From contig NC_052128.1 of assembly GCF_012273895.1 (NCBI RefSeq), positions 310,001-374,000 on the forward strand: a DNA stretch of 64,000 nt. The letters run 5' to 3'. The notes below the pieces were generated by a model. That model worked only from the letters and a program-made list of their open reading frames with translations. It made no database searches and was not told where the DNA came from. This DNA comes from Zerene cesonia (Eukaryota; Arthropoda; Insecta; Lepidoptera; Pieridae). The translations under genes and the position numbers were made by a program. Below, in pieces: positions 45,343-54,434 of this stretch (within the stretch, counting starts at the first letter, position 1; the number at the start of each line of letters is the position of its first letter).

Positions 45343-46068
45343 ATGGTTCTAGATGCTAGCATGCCGTCTTCTGGAAGCCAGCGTTCTTTAAATGACCTTC
45401 TGCATGTTGGGCAGAATTTACAAGGCAATTTGTTTATGATACTTTTAGGATTTCGTCTACATGCTATTGCAATGACAGCTGATTGCCGCCAACGATTTCT
45501 GCAGATATTCGTGCGTGAGTTTGATCGTCGTTTTCAATGTTTTTTCTATCGTTTCAGCCCGCAAGATCCGCTTCTTCTTTATCAATTTAATAGAGTTTGC
45601 TTCGGAATCAAGTCTAGTCCTCACCATGCATTGCGCACGGTAAGACAGCTCGTAGAAGATGACGGCGCGAAGTATCCGCTCGCGAGTAGCATTGCATCTT
45701 CCTCGTTGTATATGGATGATATCGCCTTCTCTATTGCCACGGAATGTGAAGCAGTTTCCGCGTCGCAGCAGCTTATTGATTTGTTTAAAGGAGCTCAGTG
45801 GGATCTGGTTAAGTGGAATAGTAATAGTCAAAATGTTTTAGATAATCTTCCCGCTTCGCACAAACTTTTACCCTCCGTGGTAGAATTTGATAAGACCGTG
45901 CAACATAAATTACTCGGTTTGCATTGGTGAACTGATGATGATGCTTTTTATTTTAAAATTGCCGCTCCCGGCGATGTGACGTGCACTAAGCGCTCCATCT
46001 TGTCAACTATCGCCCGTCTGTGGGACATAATGGGCTTCGTTGCTCCCACAGTCGTGTATGCCAAGCTG
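45343..46068 (+). pseudogene. BEL/Pao reverse transcriptase and connection, one in-frame stop
   Basis: The open part (45343-45927) has a VLDAS start motif at residues 2-6, motif A TADCRQRF with its aspartate at residue 47, FNRVCFGIKSSPHHALR around 82-98, and the catalytic YMDD box at 123-126. RT copies the element's RNA into DNA inside its capsid. All three catalytic aspartates appear present, so the domain core is not obviously dead. A TGA at 45928-45930 right after LGLHW interrupts the frame. Reading continues in the same frame to 46068 with TKRSILSTIARLWD, a conserved Pao segment after RT. Upstream of 45343 an in-frame TAA occurs at 45322-45324 and the expected N-terminal RT part is not visible. 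It is a fragment of pol, not a host gene. Confidence 0.85.
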
Positions 46069-46073
46069 TTAAT

Positions 46074-46240
46074 TTTTTTTTTTTTTTTTAAATAAAGGCT
46101 TACCAACTAGATACATAATTTCTTGTTAAAACTATTAAAACATTAAACTATACGTCAACACATTAGTACTTATGTATCTAAATTACAGGTAGGCACAGCT
46201 TTACCAGCATTTAAAATAAAAATAAATGCAAAAACTTAAT
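46074..46240 (-). mobile_element. family M retroposon inserted in BEL pol
   Basis: 167 bp including one copy of the target duplication TTAAT (46069-46073 and 46236-46240). A T run of about 17 at the left is the poly-A tail of a minus-strand insertion. The tail-proximal sequence TAAAGGCTTACCAACTAG and TTCTTGTTAAAACTATTAA matches 13095-13155. The pol frames on both sides are in register once one TTAAT and the insert are disregarded, so the insertion alone separates them. Confidence 0.8.
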
Positions 46241-46542
46241 AAAACAACTTTGGCAACTTAATCTTGATTGGGATGTTTCTCCGCCTACGCACATTACTAA
46301 AATGTGGAAACAGTTCTGTGATGAATTACCAGCTCTTAATAATATTCGCATACTACGTCATATAGGTTTTACTTGTGATTGTATTCTCACTCTTTTGGCT
46401 TTCTCTGACGCTAGTGAAGTTGCCTACGGGGCAGAAGTGTACGCTCACGTTAGTACTGGCTCTGGTAACATCATTCGTCTCATATGTTCTAAATCTAAAG
46501 TCGCTCCATCTAAACCGCTCGCAATCGCTCGCTTGGAACTAT
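46236..46542 (+). pseudogene. BEL/Pao RNase H domain, N-terminal half
   Basis: The frame begins KQLWQLNLDWDVSPP, a typical Pao linker, and reaches LLAFSDASEVAYGAEVYAHV, which holds the first RNase H aspartate (SDAS), then SKSKVAPSKP and AIARLEL with the catalytic glutamate. RNase H removes the RNA strand during reverse transcription. The domain is cut after RLEL by the LINE at 46543 and resumes at 48633 with LCGALLISKLLRTVLDSY. Confidence is high because motif order and spacing match Pao elements on both sides of the insertion. Confidence 0.85.
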
Positions 46543-46543
46543 A

Positions 46544-46637
46544 TATTTCTGAAGCACTCACTATAACAACCAAAAAAATTCTCGGAGCAGCGCGTGAATT
46601 AGTCAAAACAGGACAATATAAATACTGCTGGGTATCT
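46544..46637 (+). pseudogene. LINE ORF1 C-terminal fragment (baculovirus FP-like domain)
   Basis: Encodes ISEALTITTKKIL then GAARELVKTGQYKYCWVS before the gap. The pattern 'LT..TKKLL..AR...K..GYKY.WV.NG' is the FP-type C-terminal domain found in the ORF1 RNA-binding proteins of many insect LINEs. It happens to be in frame with the BEL RNase H upstream, giving a fortuitous fused frame from 46302 to the gap. ORF1 proteins chaperone the LINE RNA. Only about 31 residues are visible; family assignment is by pattern. Confidence 0.6.
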
Positions 46638-47637
46638 NNNNNNNNNNNNNNNNNNNNNNNNNNNNNNNNNNNNNNNNNNNNNNNNNNNNNNNNNNNNNNN
46701 NNNNNNNNNNNNNNNNNNNNNNNNNNNNNNNNNNNNNNNNNNNNNNNNNNNNNNNNNNNNNNNNNNNNNNNNNNNNNNNNNNNNNNNNNNNNNNNNNNNN
46801 NNNNNNNNNNNNNNNNNNNNNNNNNNNNNNNNNNNNNNNNNNNNNNNNNNNNNNNNNNNNNNNNNNNNNNNNNNNNNNNNNNNNNNNNNNNNNNNNNNNN
46901 NNNNNNNNNNNNNNNNNNNNNNNNNNNNNNNNNNNNNNNNNNNNNNNNNNNNNNNNNNNNNNNNNNNNNNNNNNNNNNNNNNNNNNNNNNNNNNNNNNNN
47001 NNNNNNNNNNNNNNNNNNNNNNNNNNNNNNNNNNNNNNNNNNNNNNNNNNNNNNNNNNNNNNNNNNNNNNNNNNNNNNNNNNNNNNNNNNNNNNNNNNNN
47101 NNNNNNNNNNNNNNNNNNNNNNNNNNNNNNNNNNNNNNNNNNNNNNNNNNNNNNNNNNNNNNNNNNNNNNNNNNNNNNNNNNNNNNNNNNNNNNNNNNNN
47201 NNNNNNNNNNNNNNNNNNNNNNNNNNNNNNNNNNNNNNNNNNNNNNNNNNNNNNNNNNNNNNNNNNNNNNNNNNNNNNNNNNNNNNNNNNNNNNNNNNNN
47301 NNNNNNNNNNNNNNNNNNNNNNNNNNNNNNNNNNNNNNNNNNNNNNNNNNNNNNNNNNNNNNNNNNNNNNNNNNNNNNNNNNNNNNNNNNNNNNNNNNNN
47401 NNNNNNNNNNNNNNNNNNNNNNNNNNNNNNNNNNNNNNNNNNNNNNNNNNNNNNNNNNNNNNNNNNNNNNNNNNNNNNNNNNNNNNNNNNNNNNNNNNNN
47501 NNNNNNNNNNNNNNNNNNNNNNNNNNNNNNNNNNNNNNNNNNNNNNNNNNNNNNNNNNNNNNNNNNNNNNNNNNNNNNNNNNNNNNNNNNNNNNNNNNNN
47601 NNNNNNNNNNNNNNNNNNNNNNNNNNNNNNNNNNNNN
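46638..47637. other. assembly gap, exactly 1000 N
   Basis: Placeholder inside the LINE between ORF1 and ORF2 remnants. Real length unknown. Confidence 0.99.
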
Positions 47638-47813
47638 CTAAGTTTGCACAAGGTTTTTCATATTATTTGGCACCCTTATTATATAATAAAATCAATAATA
47701 GCTTAAACATTGAAAGCAAGACTAAATTTATGTGTGAAAAAATGTTGGAAGAATATCTTCGTAAATTTGACTATGATGAGACTGAAAACCTTATTTTTGG
47801 AAATAATATTTAA
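47638..47813 (+). pseudogene. LINE ORF2 C-terminal tail
   Basis: The open frame from the gap edge to TAA reads KFAQGFSYYLAPLLYNKIN, then KTKFMCEKMLEEYLRKFDYD. The '(Y.AP.LYN.L)…FK..L..YL' pattern is characteristic of the extreme C-terminus of insect LINE reverse transcriptases, past the catalytic core. The catalytic part would lie in the gap. ORF2 supplies endonuclease and RT for target-primed insertion. The remnant ends naturally at its stop, so the 3' end of this LINE looks intact. Confidence 0.65.
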
Positions 47814-48630
47814 CTATTATACTCATATTATATATAATCAAAGAAATATCCTTATTTTTATATAAGATTATTTATTGTATTACTTTTACAAATACAAATA
47901 CATACTTAAAAATATTAACTGAACATTATAGATTTTTATTTATATATTATACTATATTAACTTCAAATATCATTTTAAACCTATCTACTTATGTCCATCA
48001 AGAATACTTACTTACATAAAATATTATATACATAAAACACATATTTGTAATATTTTGTGGTTAATATAAAAAAATGTAAAAAAACAAAATAAAATAATAA
48101 TTAAAAAAAAAACAAAAAAAAAAAATTAGACAAGAAACTTGTAATACGTTTCATCTTCTTTCATTACATATACTGTAAAACATAACTATCAAGGTTGAAA
48201 AAACTTTCATCTTAGCGTGTACAATTATGTGCTTTATTAGCGTGACGAGAGCGCATATTCTGCCGTAACACAGTCTTAGACTAGCACGGAGTGTATCGCT
48301 GTTGTCCACAGTAATGTACAAATTATTCTACCCACATTTAAATCTGTAACATTCGATTGGTGAAGAAATGTTGAATTTATGTTTTTTTTTTTATACTTCA
48401 ATGAATATTATAATGTTTCGTTCGTGGGAATATAAACATATTTCTGATGTCTATGTTTTTGTGCAAATGTGTTTCGACACGGCGATGTTTGTTAACTGAA
48501 ACCACAATTGTATTATGTTATCACACATACACAATTGTGCAAAATGTATACATGTTTATCCTCTAATTATTAAGTACCACCTTGTTATTACTGTGAGCTG
48601 TTATCTGAAATATATATAAATAAATAAAAA
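47814..48630 (+). other. LINE 3' UTR and tail
   Basis: AT-rich with an internal A-rich stretch at about 48098-48126 and a terminal TAAA-type tail ending at the AACTAT duplication. The internal A run could mark an older insertion boundary within the UTR. Confidence 0.6.
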
Positions 48631-48632
48631 AA

Positions 48633-49078
48633 CTATGTGGTGCACTCCTTATATCAAAGCTGCTACGCACTGTGCTAGACAGCTACTCAAAACATTATAA
48701 AGTTAATTCGTACGCATTTACCGACTCTAAAGTTGCACTCTATTGGATTAAAGGTTCGCCGCACCAGTGGCAGACGTTTGTCGCAAACCGTGTTGTAAAA
48801 ATCACAGAAAACATCCCATCAGATAATTTTTACCATGTTTCTGGTATCGAAAATCCCGCTGACGTTCTTTCGGGTGGCATTACGCCACACAATCTCATTT
48901 CGCACCCTCTGTGGTTCCATGGATCGCAGTGGGCTCGTTCGGACCCATCTGAATGGCCTCTTAAGGGTCTGGATGGTCAGTCTATTGCAGACATCCCCGA
49001 ACGAAAATTATTAACACACACTGTGTGCTCGCCTATAAAGCATTGCGCTTTATATGATATTGCTCTCACATGTCACAG
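48633..49078 (+). pseudogene. BEL/Pao RNase H domain, C-terminal half
   Basis: Resumes with LCGALLISKLLRTVLDSY, then YAFTDSKVALYWIKGSPHQW with the next catalytic aspartate (TDS), TFVANRVVKI, and IENPADVLSGGITPHNL, the conserved 'NPADL.SRG' box, followed by HPLWFHGSQWARSDPSEWP. The usual start at residue M in automated frames (48672) is a GTG inside the domain; the true frame continues from 48633. After about 49070 the sequence leaves BEL and becomes family B, so the linker to integrase is lost. Confidence 0.85.
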
Positions 49079-49406
49079 TCGGCAATGGAGCTGGTGGGAC
49101 GCCTGATGGTAAGCGCTACCACCGCCCATGAACATTTGTAGAGGCGTAAAGTCGATTGCAGACCTTACGCCTCTACAAATGGATTGCCGACCTTAAATTG
49201 GGAAGGGATTAAGAAAGGATTGGCGAGAGGAATAAAGGAATGGACTGGGAAGGGGAAGGAAAAGGATATGGGCCTCCGGCTCCCCCACTCACCGAACGAA
49301 ACACAGCAGAATGCTATTTCACGCCGGTCTTCTGTGGGGGTGTGGTACTTCCCCGGTGCGAGCTGGCCCAATTCGTGCCGAAGCGTGCTCGACTACCACA
49401 TAAAAA
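49072..49406 (+). repeat. interspersed repeat family B, copy 12 (full length, hairpin intact), inserted in BEL pol
   Basis: TGTCACAGTCGGCAATGGAG start, GGACGCCTGATGGTAAGCGC, then a 47-nt hairpin (arms 49134-49149 and 49165-49180, 16 bp perfect plus an inner GTC/GAC), the purine-rich block, GGCCTCCGGCTCCCCCACTC, ACGCCGGTCTTCTGTGGGGG, and the end CGTGCCGAAGCGTGCTCGAC. This is the best reference copy. About 100 or more codons of BEL between RNase H and integrase are absent at the insertion, so a deletion accompanied or followed it. Confidence 0.88.
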
Positions 49407-49560
49407 GGTTTGAGGCCTTTTATTCATAACGGACTTATCCTCGTCGGAGGACGTCTGAGTAATTCCACACTGGAATATGCACATAAGCATCCGGTTATAT
49501 CACCGCGCAATGATCACATATTTTACATGATCATTGATTATTTTCGTATTAAATGTATGC
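49407..49560 (+). pseudogene. BEL/Pao integrase, N-terminal zinc-binding part
   Basis: Reads RPFIHNGLILVGGRLSNS, the conserved 'PF.D..GLLRVGGRL' start, then YAHKHPVISPRNDHIFYMII and KCMHVA, the first histidine-bearing half of the zinc-binding motif. The catalytic DDE core is missing: the sequence diverges after KCMHVA. Integrase would join the DNA copy to the chromosome. This fragment cannot. Confidence 0.82.
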
Positions 49561-49783
49561 ACGTCGCCAAGGGAACTTGCCAGGACAATAATTATACCAC
49601 ATTATATTATTACCGCAATTAAATTAAGTTTAATTTTAAGTTTTTCGCACCGCTTTATTCATAATTCGCTAGTTATAATACCGCCGTGATTCTAGGAACT
49701 TTTGTTATTCCGCGCGCATTAAGCGATCCTAGAGTCATAGTTTTCTTTTTCTCTCATGATAAGTTTTTTAATGGTGACCCATT
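49561..49783 (+). other. BEL internal 3' region (deleted integrase remainder)
   Basis: No coding frame recognised between the integrase remnant and the polypurine tract. Confidence 0.5.
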
Positions 49784-49798
49784 AAGGGCGGGTGGATA
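49784..49798 (+). promoter_or_regulatory. polypurine tract of BEL element
   Basis: AAGGGCGGGTGGATA directly before the LTR start TGGTAACG. It would prime plus-strand DNA synthesis. One C and one T interrupt the purines. Confidence 0.75.
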
Positions 49799-50687
49799 TG
49801 GTAACGCCAATATTAATAAAATAGTGAATTAAAATTAAATATTTATTATTTTGTGGTGTAATCCAACTACCCTCCTTACATGCGAGCACAACCAATCACA
49901 GCACGCTTTTAAAGCAACCGCAACGTCCCTATTGGACGTAGTGACGCATATACAGTCATACAGTCTGCATCGATCTTCCGTGACGATCGGATCTCAACAA
50001 CTGCCGGAGTGCCTTCACGTGGCCTCTAGACATTTCGTGTATAATTTGTATACCGCCGGAGAGCCTTTATGAGGCTTTCTTGTCACCGCATCAATCGAAG
50101 AGATCTTTCATAAAGATCGTAACCCGCAACCGCCGGAGAACCTCCACGAGGTTCTCTAGATATCTCAGGCATTGTGCTAGTGTAACCGCTTTCCCATTTG
50201 GTCGCGCTGAACCGCCGCGTGTGTGTGTGTGTGGAGTGAAGGACTGGATCTGGTCTGCCTGGCCCGAGCTGGAGGACCCTTGACCGCGTGGTGCTGTGCC
50301 GCGTACTTGCTTGGACGCTACTCCCTCAGACGAGGTATGTGCCGTGTGTTCCCGTCTTTCCCTTTTTCGCTACACCACGTAGATTAAGTTTTACAGTCCG
50401 CTTAATATCGAAATTAATATATATTGGCGCGACCAATTTATTTATTTATTTATTTATAAGCTTTATTCTAAAACTTTGATACCAACACCTTAAGCTCTCT
50501 ATTCTTCTTATTTAAAATGTATTATTCAGCTAAAACATAAAATAAACTATTAATATCTTCATATATGTCACGTTGTGAATTAAATTAAGTTCAACATATT
50601 GTTATTCTATTGTTATAGAGTTCTTGTGTAATTGAGTGTTATTTATTTGATAGATAATACCTACATTTTGTTTCATAAGTTATTCAA
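49799..50687 (+). repeat. BEL/Pao 3' LTR (right end uncertain)
   Basis: Starts TGGTAACGCC, matching the 5' LTR. Contains four serial stem-loops at about 50004-50158, a short GT run at 50220-50231, a (TTTA)n run at 50441-50458, and an AATAAA-containing stretch near 50540. The end may be at 50687, before a second ATTGC, or earlier near 50436, where ATTGGCGCGACCA resembles a post-LTR primer-binding site. Confidence 0.65.
50004..50158 (+). repeat. four serial stem-loops in the BEL LTR
   Basis: H1 50006-50026: GAG-T-GCC with GGC-CTC, loop TTCACGT. H2 50060-50080: 8 bp GAGAGCCT with AGGCTTTC (one G/T), loop TTATG. H3 50102-50118: GATCTTT with AAAGATC, loop CAT. H4 50136-50156: 9 bp GAGAACCTC with GAGGTTCTC, loop CAC. 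H1, H2 and H4 are each preceded by GCCGGAG, so they are diverged direct repeats whose stems still pair. Confidence 0.8.
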
Positions 50688-51009
50688 ATTGCAAACCTTT
50701 TTAATGTCAATATAAGCTGCAATTTCCGTATATTGAATGAAAGAAAGAAACAAGAAACATTTATTTGGAGAAACATTTGCTACATAAATTACTTTTTTTT
50801 AGTTTTATTTATTTATAATTATTATTAAAACGGTTTTACACTAATAACATTAATTATTAACTATCAATTTTGACATTATATAACATCATACTTAAATTTA
50901 TAAATAATATATATGACACAATTACAATTAAATACATTACATAATTACAATTAATGAAATTCACCTCATCACTCAGATCGGTAGCGTCAATTTTCCCACG
51001 AAATAAATA
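50688..51009. other. gene-free AT-rich stretch
   Basis: Nothing recognised. Confidence 0.5.
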
Positions 51010-51094
51010 ATTTTATAGCATTGAAATGCATTATAAATGAGAAATTTTGAAAGAATAGATTTTTTTCTGTTCTTTCAAAATTTCTCATTTGCTA
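51010..51094. mobile_element. tRNA foldback element, end-to-end relic (core deleted)
   Basis: TTTTATAGCATTGAAATGCA and GAGAAATTTTGAAAGAATAG are joined directly to the other end TTCTTTCAAAATTTCT, forming a hairpin. Both termini of the 55229 element are present with no tRNA-like unit or spacer. Confidence 0.7.
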
Positions 51095-52150
51095 CGTGGT
51101 TATGAAATCTCATTATATACTAACTCATAATATTATTTAAAATATCAATAAAATAGGGCTTAAGCTAAATAATATGACATGTCTAAAATACCAGGAAATA
51201 CCAATATTAGCATCAAATTGACATCATAGCCGAGTATTAACATTTTCATCCGTACGTTCTCTGAAAATTCACTTCAGGCTTAATTAACTGGGATACCATG
51301 ACGTCCAAGTCTGTCTGCTATCAGATAATCCCTTCACTGGAAACTGCAGTACTGGTATATTTGTATATTAAACATGCTAGCTTATTACCGCGTCTTTCCA
51401 TATGGAATTATTTTTATATAAAGCTTACTTATTGCTTTTATCAGCCCCTTCCGCACTGCAATTTACTGTTGATGAATATCAGAATAAGACGATAACCTAA
51501 ACGGCATTAATAGTGTCAGAATTAGACCTTATTTAAATAGGACAAATGACTGTCATCGGTACACCCAACAAACTTCTAAGTGATAAACACAAATACAGTC
51601 AAAATGATGTTCCATGTTTTCTCCATGTTTTAAATGTGGCTATAAATTAACGTATTAAGGTGGTATCGAGTAAATGGTAGTTATTTCGTATACACGTCCA
51701 TATCGCTTAGACTCGTACACAATATAACTTGAAATGACATCACACAAAATTTATCATATATAACGACTTGCATTAGCAGCACTATAATGTGTTATGACTT
51801 CCCGAATAGACTTGTTTGAATACACCGAAACCCTTTTGTATATTTACCAGAGAATATTTAGGCAACTCAGGAAACACAGTTGCAGTAAGCTTACGCTCAA
51901 TATATGCACAAATGCGGAAACATACTGTTATCATGGCTTCATTTGTCAGTTATATGAGATTATATGGGATTGGCAGTCTGGCATGATCGTTTAATTAGCC
52001 GTCTGTTAATGTCGTTAGAAATTATTTAGAATTACGCTAAGGTTTGATGGTTTTTGATGAATTATGCTTTTTTATCTTAGAGCGGGCAACCGAGCTGATC
52101 TCTATCTAAATTCATACAACAAGGCTATAGCTCCGCTAAGATTAATCCTA
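51095..52150. other. gene-free AT-rich stretch
   Basis: Frames at 51298-51495 and 51794-51994 show no domain. A family B head scrap (GAGCGGGCAACCGAGCTGAT) lies at about 52080-52100. Confidence 0.4.
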
Positions 52151-52350
52151 TCCTACTAATACTATAAATGCGAAAGTTTGTAAGGATGTGTGTGTGTTTG
52201 TTGCTCTTTCACGCAAAAACTACTGAGCCGATTGCAATGAAATTTGGTACGTATATAGCTGAACAACTGGAATAACATACAGGCAACTTTTTATCCCGAT
52301 ATTCTTACGGGATACGGACTTACGTGGGTGAAACGGCGGGGCGCAGCTAG
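52151..52350 (+). mobile_element. Lep1-like non-autonomous Helitron
   Basis: TCCTACTAATACTATAAATG start, GTGTGTGTGTTTGTTGCTCT, GAGCCGATTGCAATGAAATT, end GTGGGTGAAACGGCGGGGCG then CAGCTAG. Two mutations weaken the terminal hairpin. Confidence 0.8.
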
Positions 52351-52669
52351 TGATACATTAAACTTGCAATAATGAATGATAAAGTATTTTATTCAAAATT
52401 CTAAAACTTCTAATCTCACATAAAGCATAAACAACTGAGGGATATTTTCAATAGAGAACGTTTAGTTTACGGTTCTAATATTTTCCGTTTATCTACGCGA
52501 TATATTGAACGCATAAAATTTTATTTTACACGAACCTTTTAAATATTAGTAACGAGATTATTTTATAAAGCTCACAAGCGATGCAATAGAGGGATTATTT
52601 TTTATTTTGCTCGCAATAATTGGGTGGCTATTTGCATTGGAATACTTTTTTGTCTCGTATGTATATTTG
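52351..52669. other. gene-free AT-rich stretch
   Basis: Nothing recognised. Confidence 0.5.
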
Positions 52670-52860
52670 TATGTGTTTTTTATGCTAGAACGGACAAGTG
52701 AACTGCTGGTAAGTCGTGTAGTACGCGATTACCACCGTCCGTGAACATTGGCAGAGGTAGGGGGACAGCAAATGCGTTACTTGCTCTTAAGGGGTTAGGA
52801 ATAAGGAAAGGATTGAGACGGGAATAATGGAAAGGGTGAGGAAAAGGACACAGACCTTGA
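52670..52860 (+). repeat. interspersed repeat family B, copy 13
   Basis: TTTTTTATGCTAGAACGGAC, AAGTGAACTGCTGGTAAGTC, GATTACCACCGTCCGTGAAC, the purine-rich block and GGACACAGACCTTG. Truncated before the CCCCCACTC segment. Confidence 0.7.
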
Positions 52861-53136
52861 AAAAAAAAGCATTTGAAAGGACAACGTTGTTTTTGTATTT
52901 ATTAATCACTGGGGTCTATGAAATAAAAGTGTTAAAATGTGATTGGGTATAGCACCCGGTCTTACAGGTTCTTAGACGCATACGTACAATCTATAGTATA
53001 TGTTTATGTAAAAACAGAAGTATTCAGTTAGTAAGATTAATGTATTAAAAGCTTTTCTCTGTTATAACCCTAAACACACAAATGTTACCGCCTAAGACGT
53101 AATGGAAGGAAGTAAATTTGTTTTGTGTGTGTGTGT

Positions 53137-54136
53137 NNNNNNNNNNNNNNNNNNNNNNNNNNNNNNNNNNNNNNNNNNNNNNNNNNNNNNNNNNNNNNNN
53201 NNNNNNNNNNNNNNNNNNNNNNNNNNNNNNNNNNNNNNNNNNNNNNNNNNNNNNNNNNNNNNNNNNNNNNNNNNNNNNNNNNNNNNNNNNNNNNNNNNNN
53301 NNNNNNNNNNNNNNNNNNNNNNNNNNNNNNNNNNNNNNNNNNNNNNNNNNNNNNNNNNNNNNNNNNNNNNNNNNNNNNNNNNNNNNNNNNNNNNNNNNNN
53401 NNNNNNNNNNNNNNNNNNNNNNNNNNNNNNNNNNNNNNNNNNNNNNNNNNNNNNNNNNNNNNNNNNNNNNNNNNNNNNNNNNNNNNNNNNNNNNNNNNNN
53501 NNNNNNNNNNNNNNNNNNNNNNNNNNNNNNNNNNNNNNNNNNNNNNNNNNNNNNNNNNNNNNNNNNNNNNNNNNNNNNNNNNNNNNNNNNNNNNNNNNNN
53601 NNNNNNNNNNNNNNNNNNNNNNNNNNNNNNNNNNNNNNNNNNNNNNNNNNNNNNNNNNNNNNNNNNNNNNNNNNNNNNNNNNNNNNNNNNNNNNNNNNNN
53701 NNNNNNNNNNNNNNNNNNNNNNNNNNNNNNNNNNNNNNNNNNNNNNNNNNNNNNNNNNNNNNNNNNNNNNNNNNNNNNNNNNNNNNNNNNNNNNNNNNNN
53801 NNNNNNNNNNNNNNNNNNNNNNNNNNNNNNNNNNNNNNNNNNNNNNNNNNNNNNNNNNNNNNNNNNNNNNNNNNNNNNNNNNNNNNNNNNNNNNNNNNNN
53901 NNNNNNNNNNNNNNNNNNNNNNNNNNNNNNNNNNNNNNNNNNNNNNNNNNNNNNNNNNNNNNNNNNNNNNNNNNNNNNNNNNNNNNNNNNNNNNNNNNNN
54001 NNNNNNNNNNNNNNNNNNNNNNNNNNNNNNNNNNNNNNNNNNNNNNNNNNNNNNNNNNNNNNNNNNNNNNNNNNNNNNNNNNNNNNNNNNNNNNNNNNNN
54101 NNNNNNNNNNNNNNNNNNNNNNNNNNNNNNNNNNNN
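53137..54136. other. assembly gap, exactly 1000 N, at a (GT)n run
   Basis: Preceded by TTTTGTGTGTGTGTGT at 53121-53136 and followed by a T run. All frames crossing it are artefacts. Confidence 0.99.
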
Positions 54137-54434
54137 TTTTTTTCGTCAATTTTTTAGCCGATTATGTCTAAAACGCAGTAGGTTTTATAACTGGACAAGG
54201 TTGGATATGGATATTCTTTCTGTGTTTCATTAGTATCTTTTCTTTTCTCTTCTTCGCAAATAAACATGTCGTTTGTAGAAAACAGAATGGTAATATTAGT
54301 ATAATCAAAGATCACAGTCGAGTTAAGCTTTCTAATTTAAGTTGGTTCGCTAACGAAAACAGATTCCAGCCTCGGATGGGTACAACTTGTTTGGCTGTGC
54401 CGTAATTGATGAGATGTCGCGGTAAGCGACGAAT
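54137..54434. other. unannotated stretch after gap
   Basis: Nothing recognised. Confidence 0.45.

Larger units (their letters stand above)
46543..48630 (+). mobile_element. 5'-truncated LINE with FP-like ORF1, inserted in BEL RNase H
   Basis: Flanked by the 6-bp duplication AACTAT (46537-46542, 48631-48636). The left end encodes an ORF1 C-terminal piece, the centre is a 1000-N gap, the right part encodes the last residues of ORF2 (47638-47813), and an 817-bp 3' UTR ends in an A-rich tail TATATATAAATAAATAAAAA. This arrangement is that of a CR1-like or related insect LINE. A complete ORF2 (about 3 kb) would not fit in 1000 bp, so either the gap is really longer or ORF2 is deleted. Confidence 0.78.
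44110..50687 (+). mobile_element. BEL/Pao LTR retrotransposon, degraded and nested
   Basis: Two LTRs share their start: TGGTAATGCCAATATTAATA at 44110 and TGGTAACGCCAATATTAATA at 49799. Between them, on the same strand, lie RT, RNase H and the zinc-binding end of integrase in Pao order, and a polypurine tract AAGGGCGGGTGGATA just before the 3' LTR. Gag and protease are not visible; most of that space is the gap 44206-45205. A family M retroposon (46074-46240), a LINE (46543-48630) and a family B copy (49072-49406) are inserted. Most of integrase is deleted. The right boundary is uncertain: ATTGC recurs at 50688-50692, which would make the LTR about 889 bp, but this is not confirmed. Confidence 0.75.

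Noticed and set aside
45928..45930. TGA in BEL pol as programmed recoding
   Set aside because: A single lesion in a degraded, multiply interrupted element is more simply a nonsense mutation; no recoding structure was evident.
53085..54233. Several long frames across the third N run
   Set aside because: Same artefact; flanks are a GT microsatellite and a T run.
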